Source: Phytophthora colocasiae (lineage: Eukaryota; Oomycota; Peronosporomycetes; Peronosporales; Peronosporaceae). From it: a stretch of DNA of 64,000 bases. Under the pieces are notes generated by a model. That model was not told the origin of the DNA, did no database searches, and was given only the letters and a program-made list of their open reading frames with translations. The position numbers and the translations under genes were made by a program. Each line of letters begins with the position of its first letter. Position 1 is the first letter of the stretch. Shown in pieces: positions 10,186 to 19,497 of this stretch. The stretch is from contig JAGKQI010000046.1 in NCBI GenBank assembly GCA_018806915.1, forward strand, positions 1,116,001 to 1,180,000. Direction: 5' to 3'.

Positions 10186-10300
10186 GATCCGTACTTAATC
10201 GGGAGACTGGATCCGTACTTAATCGGGAGACTGGATCCGTACTTAATCGGGAGACTGGATCCGTACTTAGTCGGGATACTGGATCCGTACTTAGGCGACG
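10186..10300. repeat. 24-base tandem repeat, five units, each with a GATCC core
   Basis: Units start at 10186, 10210, 10234, 10258 and 10282. Each begins GATCCGTACTTA and continues with ATCGGGAGACTG or a close variant. The last two units have diverged slightly. The array sits near the outer edge of the LTR in the region expected to hold U3 promoter elements, so a transcription-factor array is possible but not shown. Confidence 0.92.
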
Positions 10301-10492
10301 GAGGATCCGAACTTAAGATGACAGGATCCGGACTTAGGTCGGCCAGGCTCACCGGATCCTAACGTAGGATCCGTCCTAGAGTAGGTTCCACGCGTCAGGT
10401 ATTTGTCCTTGTCATAGCCCCATGTCGCACGTCACCCATCATCGTGGTCGATCCGCATCATATCTGGCTTGATTTGGATCCGCTTCACCACA

Positions 10493-12866
10493 AGTCTGGT
10501 CACGTATCGAGATCATGCAACGACTCCACAGCTTCAGAATTTGGTCCGGCGAGGAGATCGAACGAAATTGACTGCGTTTTTCAACCTGTGTATGCAAGAC
10601 CCAGAAGGGACCGCTGATTTGTTGTACAAGGATATGCCGGTGAAGTACAGGTGGGATGATCGTTTGAAGTATTGGGTACCGTACAGAAGATACGTTGCTT
10701 CGCTGGGTAGATTGGTGCACGTCTCGCCACAAGACCCAGAGCGGTTTTACCTTCGACTTCTACTGTGCCATCGGCGATCACCCCAATCATTCGAAGATAT
10801 TCGCACAGTGAATGGAGTAGTTTGTGATACCTTTCACGATGCAGCACTAGCTGCTGGGTACTTGAAGAATGATCAAGAGTGGGAAGAATGCTTAGCGGAG
10901 GCAGTTTCGTTTAAGATGCCATACGCTTTGCGCCAACTTTTGGGAATCATTTTGGTTTACTCGCTACCCGACCATGCTTCCGCTCTGTGGGACCGGTTTA
11001 AGAAGGATTTGTCAGAAGACTTTCAGATCCATCCAGGCGAGAGACGCACAAAACAACATTGACCGTGATGAGGAAGTCAGCTTGCGCATGGCAGAGTATA
11101 AGTGCCTGATGTGGCTGTCGGACTATCTGGTTTCGAACGGAAAAACGCTGGGTATGTATGGACTTCCTGGTCTTGAAACTTACAGCGACGTTTCCGACGA
11201 AGTCACGCGCCAGTCTGCTGGATCCTATGGGTATCGTCGCACAGGAGATAGCAACGCACGAACCGGACGACCTTGGGAGAACTGCGACGCTTGCGGATCA
11301 GATAAACCAGAACCAGAAAGACATTTTTGACCAAGTCATCGAAGCTGTAAACCACCCAGTCGGTGGGCGGAGCTGTTTTTTTTGTGGACGGTCCGGGTGG
11401 AACTGGTAAATCGTTCTTGCTTGAGCAGATACTTGCTCACGTCCGTCTACAGCGAAAGGTGGCGATATCATTGGCTTCCAGCGGAATCGCAGCGACATTG
11501 TTGACGGGGGGCCACACGGCGCATTCTACATTTCGGATCCCGATTAAACTGTCCGAGTTTTCGACATGTAGTCTGTCTTGGCAGAGCCAGAAGGCAGAAC
11601 GGCAAGTTTGATCATCTGGGACGAAGCTCCTATGATGCATCGAGGGTGTTTCGAAGCTGTGGATCGATCGTTCCGGGATATTATGAAGAACGAGTTGGAG
11701 CCATTCGGAGGCAAGGTCATGGTTTTCAGTGGAGACCATCGACAGATCCTGCCTGTGTTGAAGGATGCTACTCGGGCAGAAACGCTGGAGGCTTGCTTCA
11801 AGTCATCTGAACTGTGGAGCCATTTACGACAAGTGCGTCTGACTGAGAATATGCGTGTTCAGACGGCTCCGGACCCAGGAAGCGCCGCTTAATTGGCAGA
11901 GTTTTCCGACTTCTTGCTTCAGATCGGGGAGGGTCGATATCCAGTTAACTTCGATATCAGTGAGAACGACATCTGTCTTCCACACGACATGTGCATTATA
12001 CCAGGCACACGAGAGGATGATCGATGGGATGACGAAGAAACCAAAGAGAGCGAAAGCATGGAAGCACCTCCAAACTTCAATCTTCTACCGCCAACAGACA
12101 CATCTGCTGATGGAGGTGTGGATGATCCGGATGAGAACAGGCGAAAGCGCAATGTCAATGCACTTATTGATGCAGTGTATCCTGGTGTTGGTGATGACAA
12201 TCTTCCGGATGACTACTTCGTTGAACGAGCCATTTTGGCACCAACGAACGCAAGTGTGAGGCGAATTAACGACATGGTCTCGGAACGTCTATCAGGAGGA
12301 ACAAAAGAGTACCTCTCTGTTGACAGTCTGGAAGGTGTTGCGGATCCAAACATGTTTGAGCCAGAGTTCTTGAACTCTCTGAATTTCTCTGGTATTCCAC
12401 CACGCCGAATTGTATTGAAAGTTGAACTCCAATCATTATGATTCGCAACCTGAACAGCGACGCAGGGTTGTGTAACGGAACACGACTTCGAGTCGTGTCA
12501 CTGCGTGAGCGAAGCATTGAAGCTACGATTATGTCTGGGCCATTCAAGGGAAAGCGAGTGTTCATTCCGCGTATCATCTTCTACAATGAAGACGACGACA
12601 AGGAATTCCCGTTCAAGCTTCGGAGAAAACAGTTTCCTGTGGTTCCGGCGTTTGCGATGACGATCAACAAGGCCCAAGGACAGTCTATCCACCACGTGGG
12701 GATCTACCTCGAGTCCCCTGTGTTCGCACATGGACAGCTGTATGTAGCGTTGTCGAGGGTAACTTCACGGAAGGCGACCAAGATAGCCGTGGACCCGGAA
12801 GCTATCGACGAAGACGGGAACATACACACCAAGAACATTGTCTACCGGGAGATCTTCGATTTCTAA
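10493..12866 (+). pseudogene. Helitron Pif1-like helicase, broken in several frames
   Basis: Sequential frames give the expected order of Helitron helicase blocks: KLTAFFNLC and ERFYLRLLLCHRR (10560-10780), LLGIILVYSLPDHASALW (about 10935), Walker A GPGGTGKS (about 11390-11413), LIIWDEAPM as Walker B (about 11608), GDHRQILPV (about 11730), and the C-terminal blocks MTINKAQGQS (about 12657) and GQLYVALSRVTS (about 12733). Frame changes fall near 11035, 11100-11200, 11360, 11570 and 12430, with a stop at 11890. In function it would be a 5'-3' DNA helicase for rolling-circle transposition. The N-terminal Rep part is absent. No single frame is longer than about 200 codons, so this is a relic. Confidence 0.85.
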
Positions 12867-13537
12867 GTGCATAATTTCAGTTTTTGAATAAAATCTCTTA
12901 CGGTTTCTCTTTGTGATTTTCATGTGTCAAATTCTTGAACCATGTAATATTTTCAACTTCACAGGTCTGATGAACCAAACTTCTGGGACCAACCATGTCC
13001 CCGCGCCCGCGTAGCGGGCGCCCAGAGCGCTAGTCTTAAAAAATGAGGAGAGCATGGTGTCTGTCTGTCTGTCTGTCCGTCACACGGAATCACCATATCG
13101 ATTTTAGCCAATTATATGTTTTAAATATTTTTAACCAATTAGTGGCTGCCGAGCGCAGCGAAGGCGGCTACAAAGCCAATTAGTTGCTAGGGAAGGTGGG
13201 CTGAAAGCGTGTTTTGGGCTGCACGGAAGAGCGAGAAGGCAGTAGCTGCGTACAAGTGAGTCCTAGAGCTTTTAGAGCACGATATAAGATGAGTAAATTA
13301 GTTAATTATAGCATGACACGGAGCTATCACCGCTCAATTTTTATACATACGTAAATTGAATCCTAAAGCTTACTACCAGGAACGGTGCGCTTTTAATCAG
13401 ATCATATTCTGTACAGATCAATTTCAGATCAGCTGATCAAACAGCGGGATCTGATCAAAACATCACCTCAATCAACTACTCTTGTGGTGTAGCATCCCGT
13501 TGACAACTTTATATACTTGGAACATTGATATCTATCA
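12867..13537. other. Helitron tail, junction and start of the second Helitron; no gene seen
   Basis: This stretch covers the 3' untranslated tail of the helicase, the Helitron terminus (13003-13033) and the start of the next Helitron-like unit with its CTGT microsatellite (about 13060-13078). From 13141 there is a short Gly/Ala-codon-like inverted motif (GCCGAGCGCAGCGAAGGC). No coding region is evident. Confidence 0.6.
13003..13033 (+). other. Helitron 3' terminus (hairpin plus CTAG)
   Basis: GCGCCCGC (13003-13010) pairs with GCGGGCGC (13014-13021) over a GTA loop. Eight bases later comes CTAG (13030-13033) followed by T. This matches the CTRR end and A/T insertion preference of Helitrons. 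The next base pair, TC at 13034, fits the 5' end of another Helitron. Confidence 0.8.
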
Positions 13538-14761
13538 CTACAGTCTTGACACTGCATCATCGTCACTACTCGTCTCCGCGTCTTCTCCATTTTCATCTGC
13601 ATCTTCCTCGTCACTCGACAGCTCAACGTCATCAGGGAGGTAGCAAGACTCTGGTGTACGGCGGATCCGCTTTGCGGATCGCAACTTCGACGTGTCCTCA
13701 AGCCGCTGAGCGTAGCGGGTTGATAGACCATCTATCGCACTGACGAAACGTGGCAAGCTCGGATGTGGACTACCAACAGCAGCGTTAATTTCGCGATTAA
13801 AACGCTCCAAAGGGTTGTTGGTGCGGCTGACCAGTGGTTTATCAATATCGTGTACATTCCAGTCCTGTGGTTTGTACTTCTTAAGCCATGTCTTCTTAAA
13901 ATAGCGCCAGAACTTCTCCCACTTCATTTTTGAGTACACAACCGATAGCTCTAAGCACTTGGCTTCAATCTTTCGCGTAACACACCGAATCCCGGGTCCA
14001 CCAATCTTGTGTTGTGGAATTACAGTTAGAAGGTCGAGGAAACCCGGCGCCATCGCTATCTTAACTGCATCGCTCGCAATCATTACCTTTGTCTCCATGT
14101 ACCGCTTGCACGCTTGTTTGAAGTGGAAGTAACACCCGACAACACGGGCGTCTTTGAACTGAACGCTCACTGCATCAATCAAAGCACTTTCAAAGTCGCA
14201 TACAACTGTTTCAGGCAGGAGCTTTTCGTTGCAGGCAATGACAACAGCGTTGATCACGTTCCAGTACATGTCTTGGGTCTTCGACGTGCACAGCACGAAG
14301 AAGACAGGCAAGAACAAGTCGGTAGCGAAGTCGTGTACCATAAAGATAATACACTGATAGAATCCATGCGGCACGCATCGAAATGTTCCATCTATAAACA
14401 GCGAGCTGTTCTTGGACTTCAGTCGTTCATGAAGAACTGGATGCGCCCAGCCAATAACCCTCTCCAAGTTCACGCCATCCATATAAACCTGATGAAACTT
14501 GAAAAAGGGGAATCCACCGACCGACGTCATTGATAGTGGAGGTACTTCGACAACGCCATGATAATTTCCCCCATAATGCGTGTGTCGCACACGATGCACA
14601 CGCCGCTTGACTTGTTCGCGCGTTAACCGAATTAGCACCTCGTCAGTGTCGCCCAGATAAAAACGCTCTCTCACCAGACGCCAAATCTCTTCAGGAGGCA
14701 TGCTCATGTCAGTCACGGCCAGCCTGTCGGTGATGTCACGCATACCAGCGCTGACATCCAT
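13538..14761 (-). pseudogene. MULE-type (Mutator-like) DDE transposase, main part
   Basis: There are 407 codons from an ATG at 14761. Motifs typical of MULE transposases are present: SLFIDGTFRCVP (first Asp), TVVCDFESALIDA (second Asp), GCYFHFKQACKR (Cys/His block) and NNPLERFNREINA (C-terminal block, third acidic residue). The tail is a Ser/Asp/Glu-rich run (SSDEEDADENGEDAE). The upstream FLYWCH zinc-finger part (15264-14830) is in another frame, separated by a one-base shift and a stop near 14830, so this frame alone lacks its DNA-binding domain and is scored broken. Confidence 0.82.
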
Positions 14762-14829
14762 GGCTGGTGACCTTGCGTCGAATCTTGCACTGCATGTTTG
14801 CTCATCAACTAAGTCGTATCTAGACGCCC

Positions 14830-15264
14830 CTACGTAAAATACACCTTAGCCTTGCACTTTGAGGTTCTAAATGAACTGCAACGGAATGAGAGCTTGATGC
14901 TAGACTTATGGTAGCGCGTGAAGGGGTAGCCATTCACGGTGATGACTGTCTTTGCGTTGTGACGGGCAACCCGATGCTCCGGTGGGTTCAGGTCTCCTTC
15001 TATCCGTAAATCCCCCGTAGCCACCGCATCTTCCATAGCTGTAGCGTCGTCCGGCGTCTCTAGCCACTCTTCGATGGCTACTGTTGAGGCTGGGCTTGGA
15101 GGTTGCATTTGCTCTGACTGGAGTGGGTTTGGCAGCCTTGCCGCAGCAGGAGAGATCGAGTGACGTGGCTCGGGTGTGCTGATCGATGTATTAGAGTGGA
15201 TATCCATACAGGCCGCCATCACCTTGGAGGTAATTGAGCGCGTGCGGGGATAGTCGTTGGACAT
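14830..15264 (-). pseudogene. FLYWCH-type zinc-finger N-terminal part of the MULE transposase
   Basis: From the ATG at 15264 the frame reads 145 codons. The last 45 include GYPFTRYHKSSIKLSFRC and CKAKVYF, matching the FLYWCH pattern (conserved F/Y, W/F and Cys residues) found N-terminal to MULE cores. It ends in a TAG where a single-base shift restores continuity with the transposase downstream. The first 100 residues are low-complexity (Pro/Ser/Thr). Confidence 0.65.
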
Positions 15265-15744
15265 TGTAGTAGTCAAGTGGGCAGTGCGCAGAGCTTGGTC
15301 GATAGCTAAATGAAGTACATGCAATGGTTGGCCTTGATCAAATCACGGGATCCGGAGCAAACCGTACTGTTGTACAGAAGCTGATCTGTACCGTATATGA
15401 TCACAGAAAAATTCTTCGCCAGGAACGTGTGGCGGATATGCTTACTATGAATCGGTGATGTACATGTATTGGAATACGTTATTATCGGTGAAGGATGCGA
15501 CGTTGAACGCAGTGCTAAACAGTACTTGAAAGCACAGAGCCAGCTGTACGACATTCAGCTTCGATGGCCATATTAGGACACGAGTACACGTGCAGTGCAC
15601 GGTGCACGCATGTAGATAGGAATATATATATGAGGTGGACACGTATATCTGATTGTAAAACACGAGCACATGTGTGTATATGACAGATGTGTAGGATACA
15701 TGTGCATGCAAGTCAAATACGTAGTTGTAAATGTATATGTATGA

Positions 15745-15766
15745 GTACATGTATTAATACATGTAC
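15745..15766. repeat. Perfect 22-bp palindrome in AT-rich DNA
   Basis: GTACATGTATT (15745-15755) is followed directly by its exact reverse complement. It lies inside an 80-base stretch rich in ATGTA/TACAT words. It may be a simple-repeat by-product; no function is implied. Confidence 0.9.
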
Positions 15767-15864
15767 ATGTGCATGTACCAGTATAGGATCAACGCCTGAA
15801 TCATTTCAATTGCACACATACGTCCACAAAATATACATACACAGCGATACAACACACACACTTA

Positions 15865-15892
15865 CCGCCGCGTAGCGGCGGCGCCCGGCTAG
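15865..15892 (+). other. Helitron 3' terminus of the second unit
   Basis: CCGCCGC (15865-15871) pairs with GCGGCGG (15875-15881) over the same GTA loop as the first Helitron. After seven bases CTAG (15889-15892) is followed by T. The similarity in loop, following GCGCCC and CTAGT argues that both ends belong to one Helitron family. Confidence 0.72.
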
Positions 15893-16079
15893 TCGATCAT
15901 GATCGGATTTGATCGAATCAATCGATCGGATTGAGTTTGTCACCATCATTACCGAGTTCGAACACATCGAGGTCATCCGGATCCGACGGAAGCACACGAA
16001 GCGAGATCTAACAGTCAACGGGAACAATGTAAACGAAAAAAGCAGGTTCAACTGGCTGAGAGCAAGAGGTTATACTTAC

Positions 16080-16238
16080 CTGGTCAATGTATTTTTCTCC
16101 AAGTCTTCTGTGAATCAGTCCTTGAGTTGCAGCTACAGGATCGTGGGGCTCTGCGTTCTTCTTGAGACGAGCAACGGACGCCTCCACCCCACAACTAATG
16201 CTCTGCATAAGCAAGATACATATCACCACATACAGCAT
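16080..16238 (-). CDS. First exon of a probable secreted protein gene, truncated downstream by the Helitron
   Basis: An ATG at 16238 opens 53 codons that end exactly at a donor site, CAG|GTAAGT (16080/16079). Residues 1-20 (MLYVVICILLMQSISCGVEA) look like a cleavable signal peptide. The rest is hydrophilic (VARLKKNAEPHDP, LIHRRLGEKYIDQ). Within 190 bases of the donor the Helitron boundary (15892) is reached and no acceptor or second exon is seen, so the gene was probably cut. RRLG is not an RXLR motif. The product is unknown; it could be a secreted enzyme or effector. Confidence 0.4.
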
Positions 16239-16508
16239 ACTGTTTCTCCACCAACACCCCATTGTTACCCCCAGAATCTATTCTGGTTGTGAATCTTTCC
16301 CCCTTTCAACTAAAATCAGTCTGTGGTGCCCGTTCAAGATCTCCCTCAACCCAGCCTTTCCTATCTGGTAGGAACGCCAGGATGGGGTGAAAGACACCAG
16401 TACTGGTAGCAATTAACCGCGCAACACAGCAGATTCTCTTGAATGGCTCTGTCGATTCTTTAGCGTTGATATCTAAGAATTTGTTCTCATCAACTCTCGT
16501 GCCTCTGC

Positions 16509-16757
16509 TTACGGTTCCAGCGCGAATAGTCGGAATGACCTCGTGGATGTCATGGCGGACCCGGAGATAGGCACATGCTCGATCAAAGTGAGCCCCGCCT
16601 TCTTGAACGTATTGAGCAGATCATCCTCGTACGTGACCGTGCCAAAGTCGATGGTCGTGAGGAACTTAAGCAATGGTTTGCCGAGTTCCACGAGCTTCGA
16701 GTGACTTGTCTGAATGGTTTGCGTCACATAAATCCTGCCAGTCGAGGAAGAGCTCAT
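16509..16757 (-). CDS. Hypothetical 82-residue open frame
   Basis: It has an ATG at 16757 and a stop at 16509. The composition is protein-like, with alternating hydrophobic segments (LVELGKPLLKFLTTIDF, LLNTFKKAGLTLIEHV). I do not recognise the family. The end (FKKAGLTLIEHVPISGS) faintly recalls C-termini of small-molecule methyltransferases but is too short to assign. It may be a fragment of a larger lost gene between 15.9 and 17 kb. Confidence 0.25.
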   Translation of the reverse strand: MSSSSTGRIYVTQTIQTSHSKLVELGKPLLKFLTTIDFGTVTYEDDLLNTFKKAGLTLIEHVPISGSAMTSTRSFRLFALEP

Positions 16758-17228
16758 AACTCACTATGAGTAATCGTGACTCGATGCTGTCGACCTTTAT
16801 GAAGTGATGATGATTGGCTAGATATGCACAAGATTTATAGCTAATCCAGTTGCCGCCATTCAAACTTCACAGCGGGGACGGGTCACAGCGCATCTCACCG
16901 CCGATTCGGCGCTAGCCGCAGCTCTCACCACAATGCGCTTTCGGGGCTGAAAATTGGCACGAGCATGTAGATCCATTTGGTGCAGCCTGTGGCATCTTCG
17001 CAGGGCGCGGGCGTGTGTGTACGGCGCACAAGGCAGGTATATCTAGCGCAACTACCGAAAACAGCGCATCTCCATCGCCGGATCGGCAGACTACCAGCAT
17101 CAAATGGTAACAAAAATTAATTCGACCAATCATAGCAATATAAAACGTTTCACTTGTCCCCGTCAGGGCCGGTAACGCTGCTAAAGTAGGCCAGACAACT
17201 GCAACCTTTCGATTACCTGGACGTGGCG
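16758..17228. other. Intergenic stretch, no gene seen
   Basis: There is no coding region or repeat I can support between the small minus-strand frame and the CRN promoter. Short open frames here have no recognisable motif or start context. Confidence 0.5.
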
Positions 17229-17319
17229 TCTCATCATTGGTTGAAATACCTTCGTGTCCGCTTAAGTACGCCAAAAATTCTCGCTTTCTTCATTCCAGAA
17301 TCTGCCGGCTTGTGGAAAG
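17229..17319 (+). promoter_or_regulatory. CRN promoter with oomycete initiator
   Basis: The oomycete initiator core TCATTCC is at 17290-17296, followed by AGAATCTGCCGG, giving a predicted 5' leader of about 25 bases before the ATG at 17320, as is common in oomycetes. The block from TCATCATTGGTTGAAA (about 17231) to CTTGTGG (17308-17314) recurs almost unchanged, on the other strand, beside the CRN relic at 38861-38993. This suggests the whole promoter is conserved within the family. Confidence 0.7.
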
Positions 17320-19197
17320 ATGGTGAAGTTTTTCTGTGTGATCGTTGGTGAGGCGGGCAGCGCGTTCGAGGTGGACATCGCTGAAGACGCTTCGGTATCC
17401 GCGTTGAAGGACAGGATCAAGGAGAAGAATGAGAAGTCGATCACATGCGACGCCAAGGACCTGCAGCTCTTCCTGGTGAAGAAGGGCAACGGATGGCTAC
17501 CAAGTGCGGAACTTGGTGCGATACGAAAAGGAGAGAAAGTACCGGGTTTCCAAACGGTATCACTGGTTGATACAGATAAAGTGATGTACTCGACCTTTTC
17601 GATTGGGAAAGTGTTGGAGATGAATGAAATGCCATCGCCTCAAACGGAGGAAATTCACGTGCTGGTGGAAGCCAAGGAAGAGTTTGAGCAAAACAAGAGG
17701 CGTCGCGTGAACGATGTGCCTCAGATTGGTATCGAAATCATCCCGAACAAGACTATGACGTCTATCAAGCCCAACTTAAACTTCGATGCGTGGTCCGTTG
17801 GTGGCATCAATCTCAACATTAACGAGATCGAGCCGGATTTCCCTAGGTGGTTCTACGTTCGAATGGAAGCACTAAATGTCATCGAGGTATTCAAGAATCA
17901 GCTGGGCGAAGAACATAACGTTGTGTGTATGGGGACGCCTGGAGTCGGAAAGAGCATGCTGGTTGTATTGTTTGCGTTCTACATGGCCTTGATCGAAAGA
18001 AAACGTGTCGTTTTGTTTCGAGTGCAGAAGACAAGGAAACGTGCAGGATTTTCCATGTTGTACCTCGATGGACAGAGCGAACCCCCCGTATTCTGGAGAA
18101 AGAACCGAGCAGCTATTGGGGATATTGCTGGTTTGAAGAATGAAGACTTTGAATTGTGTCTGGATGGCCTCCTGTACAAGCATATAGATGACAATTATGG
18201 AATACTGGGACAATTCCGGCTGCTTGCAACCTCTGCTCAATACCAATTCAAGAACGATGACGTCATGTTGAAGCAGTGTCTTGTGCCGTATTGGTCATTG
18301 CCAGATCTGAAAAAGATTGGCGAGTATCATCAGTGGTCGGAATCAGACATCACGGACCGTTACTACTACTCGGGTGGAAATTTGCGCGATTTCTTATCGC
18401 CAAGAGAAGATGTGGAGGAATCGATCCAGAAGGCGCTTCGGTTGGTTGAACCAGTGGTTGCAGAACTTCTCAATACGCAGTATGGGACTGCAACGGTGAG
18501 TCAAGTTGATCGCATACGCATGACGGGGATCCCAGAAAACAATTTCCGTGACTTGAAGAAGTACATGTACAGCAAACGTTGGGCTTGTGTAATCACTTCG
18601 GACTACGCACTGAGGCAACTTGGCAATATTGTGAAGCCGCTCTACTACGAAGAGCTGTGGCACAAAGCCACCCAACTTGGAGATGACGGGCTCAAGGGCG
18701 TTGCGTTCGAAAATTACGTGCATTCGTTAGCAAGAGTCGGGAAGAAGATCAAGTTGCGAGTAAGGATGTACAACCGAGAGAAAGTGACAGGAGCTCATAC
18801 CTATGAGGACTTAAATATTGAACCCAAGTCGTACAGCAACGATGGAAATGATGCAGCGGAATGTGATGGAGCCATGAAGAAATTCGCGAGTTCGAGTAAC
18901 GATTATTGGTATCCTTGCTGTCGTGATTTGGAAACCATCGATTGTGTCGCAAGACTGAGCATGAATGGGCAGTCCAATTTGGTTGCATTGATCCAAATCA
19001 CGAAATCGGAAAATCACAAGATCGCTTCGAAGGCGATTAATAGGTATGCGCGGTTTTTTCCGAACGGCTGCATCTACATTGCGTTGGTGCCATTCAAGGC
19101 GACAGCTGATGAATTTCGACTTTCTCCGACTAAACCATCCACCAAGGTGCCGTTGAAGGTTGCGCACTTCGAGCAATTTCCACAACCAAGTACATGA
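17320..19197 (+). CDS. Crinkler (CRN) family effector, NTPase plus nuclease-like C-terminus
   Basis: A single 625-residue exon without introns. Residues 1-56 are a ubiquitin-like CRN header with LQLFLVKK at 48-55 (variant of LxLFLAK). The DWL-type segment ends with HVLVEAKE at 113-120, in place of the usual HVLVxxP border, followed by a basic stretch KRRR (126-129) that could act in nuclear import. The C-terminal part has a P-loop GTPGVGKS at 205-212 and, at about 455-600, a segment with [16 protein letters not shown] and [14 protein letters not shown]. This fits the NTPase plus restriction-endonuclease-fold layout known for many CRNs. Such proteins are delivered to host cells and act in the nucleus. 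The frame is intact and the promoter conserved, so it may be expressed. It lacks an obvious hydrophobic signal peptide, as many CRNs do. Confidence 0.88.
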   Translation: MVKFFCVIVGEAGSAFEVDIAEDASVSALKDRIKEKNEKSITCDAKDLQLFLVKKGNGWLPSAELGAIRKGEKVPGFQTVSLVDTDKVMYSTFSIGKVLEMNEMPSPQTEEIHVLVEAKEEFEQNKRRRVNDVPQIGIEIIPNKTMTSIKPNLNFDAWSVGGINLNINEIEPDFPRWFYVRMEALNVIEVFKNQLGEEHNVVCMGTPGVGKSMLVVLFAFYMALIERKRVVLFRVQKTRKRAGFSMLYLDGQSEPPVFWRKNRAAIGDIAGLKNEDFELCLDGLLYKHIDDNYGILGQFRLLATSAQYQFKNDDVMLKQCLVPYWSLPDLKKIGEYHQWSESDITDRYYYSGGNLRDFLSPREDVEESIQKALRLVEPVVAELLNTQYGTATVSQVDRIRMTGIPENNFRDLKKYMYSKRWACVITSDYALRQLGNIVKPLYYEELWHKATQLGDDGLKGVAFENYVHSLARVGKKIKLRVRMYNREKVTGAHTYEDLNIEPKSYSNDGNDAAECDGAMKKFASSSNDYWYPCCRDLETIDCVARLSMNGQSNLVALIQITKSENHKIASKAINRYARFFPNGCIYIALVPFKATADEFRLSPTKPSTKVPLKVAHFEQFPQPST

Positions 19198-19365
19198 AGT
19201 GCATGTAGTTCATTGTTGGGCCATTCTACCATTTGCCAGTCAGATCCACCATGCATGCATTAATCTTCCTACTATTATATAATAGTAGTACTTCCATTTT
19301 ATCCTCATTTTTTTGGAGTGGTTACTGCCACACATCGAGACCCCAAAACTCGACATGTTTAGGGC

Positions 19366-19497
19366 AAAAGTCAAATTCAAGCCTGGAAAATGCACGTGAA
19401 CAATTGACCCGCGTTGAAATTCTGACAAAAACGACAAATTTGACATTGAGACAGCAGTACTGCGCGCATTGCTTGTCGACGTCGGTGCTTGTGTCGC
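19366..19497 (+). pseudogene. Duplicated fragment of the neighbouring membrane-protein gene
   Basis: These bases match 21565-21726 of the gene downstream (SNSSLENAREQLTRV and the CGCGCATTGCTTGTCGACGTC block) with an internal deletion of about 30 bases and point changes. Outside the fragment similarity stops abruptly. It is a partial direct duplication about 2.2 kb upstream of its source. Confidence 0.8.

Larger units (their letters stand above)
1..10492 (-). mobile_element. Ty3/gypsy LTR retrotransposon with two RNase H domains (element 1, left end cut by window)
   Basis: Read on the minus strand the order is LTR (8917-10492), primer-binding site, gag, protease, reverse transcriptase, RNase H, second RNase H, integrase, chromodomain; the distal LTR lies beyond base 1. 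The LTR ends TGTGGTG/CACCACA are a clean inverted pair. The element lies inside a Helitron helicase gene, whose coding resumes at 10493. Coding is broken by several frameshifts, including one in the reverse transcriptase active site, so this copy is dead. The hexamer GGATCC occurs about 93 times by hand count, where about 2.5 are expected. Dual-RNase H Ty3/gypsy elements are known from oomycetes and plants; membership of that group is inferred from domain order. Confidence 0.88.
8917..10492 (-). repeat. 5' LTR of element 1 (1576 bases)
   Basis: The plus strand starts TGTGGTG at 8917 and ends CACCACA at 10492, a perfect 7-base terminal inverted pair. The primer-binding site sits one base inside. 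The LTR is unusually internally repetitive: a duplicated block (9354-9720), a GGATCC/GGATCT array (9829-10170) and a 24-base tandem repeat (10186-10300). The Helitron frame continues immediately after 10492, which fixes the boundary. The first five flanking bases are AGTCT; the matching duplicate would be outside the window. Confidence 0.8.
10493..13033 (+). mobile_element. Helitron, 5' truncated by element 1
   Basis: The segment carries a broken Helitron helicase and ends with a textbook Helitron 3' terminus: an 8-bp GC hairpin (13003-13021) and CTAG at 13030-13033 followed by T. The Rep (HUH nuclease) half and the 5' end are missing because element 1 inserted inside the helicase gene at 10492/10493. 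Helitrons move by rolling-circle replication, so no inverted ends or target duplications are expected. Confidence 0.82.
13034..15892 (+). mobile_element. Second Helitron-bounded segment, in tandem with the first, carrying a MULE transposase
   Basis: It begins TCTTAAAAAATGAGG directly after the first Helitron's CTAG and ends at 15889-15892 with CTAG preceded by a GC hairpin (15865-15881) closely related to that of the first. No Rep or helicase lies between, so it would be non-autonomous. Its cargo is a broken MULE transposase on the opposite strand. Whether the MULE was captured by a Helitron or simply landed in it cannot be decided by eye. Confidence 0.55.

Noticed and set aside
10186..10300. 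CRISPR-like array
   Set aside because: The 24-base units are contiguous without unique spacers, no cas genes are present and the DNA is eukaryotic.
9649..10376. Overlapping open frames on both strands (up to 188 codons) in the GGATCC array
   Set aside because: They are produced by a simple repeat free of stops in several frames; the translations are repeats of Asp-Pro-Gly-Ser or Leu-Gly-Ser and match no protein pattern.
13060..13078. CTGT microsatellite as a functional element
   Set aside because: Short tetranucleotide runs are common and there is nothing else around it to suggest a function beyond being part of the Helitron start.
15445..15875. Short frames in AT-rich DNA (up to 101 codons)
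   Set aside because: Tyr/Ile/His-rich translations come from TATA/TGTA repeats; no start context or motif supports a gene.
16080..16238. RXLR effector motif in the truncated secreted exon
   Set aside because: The sequence is HRRLGEK; the fourth position is Gly, not Arg, and no dEER follows in the exon.
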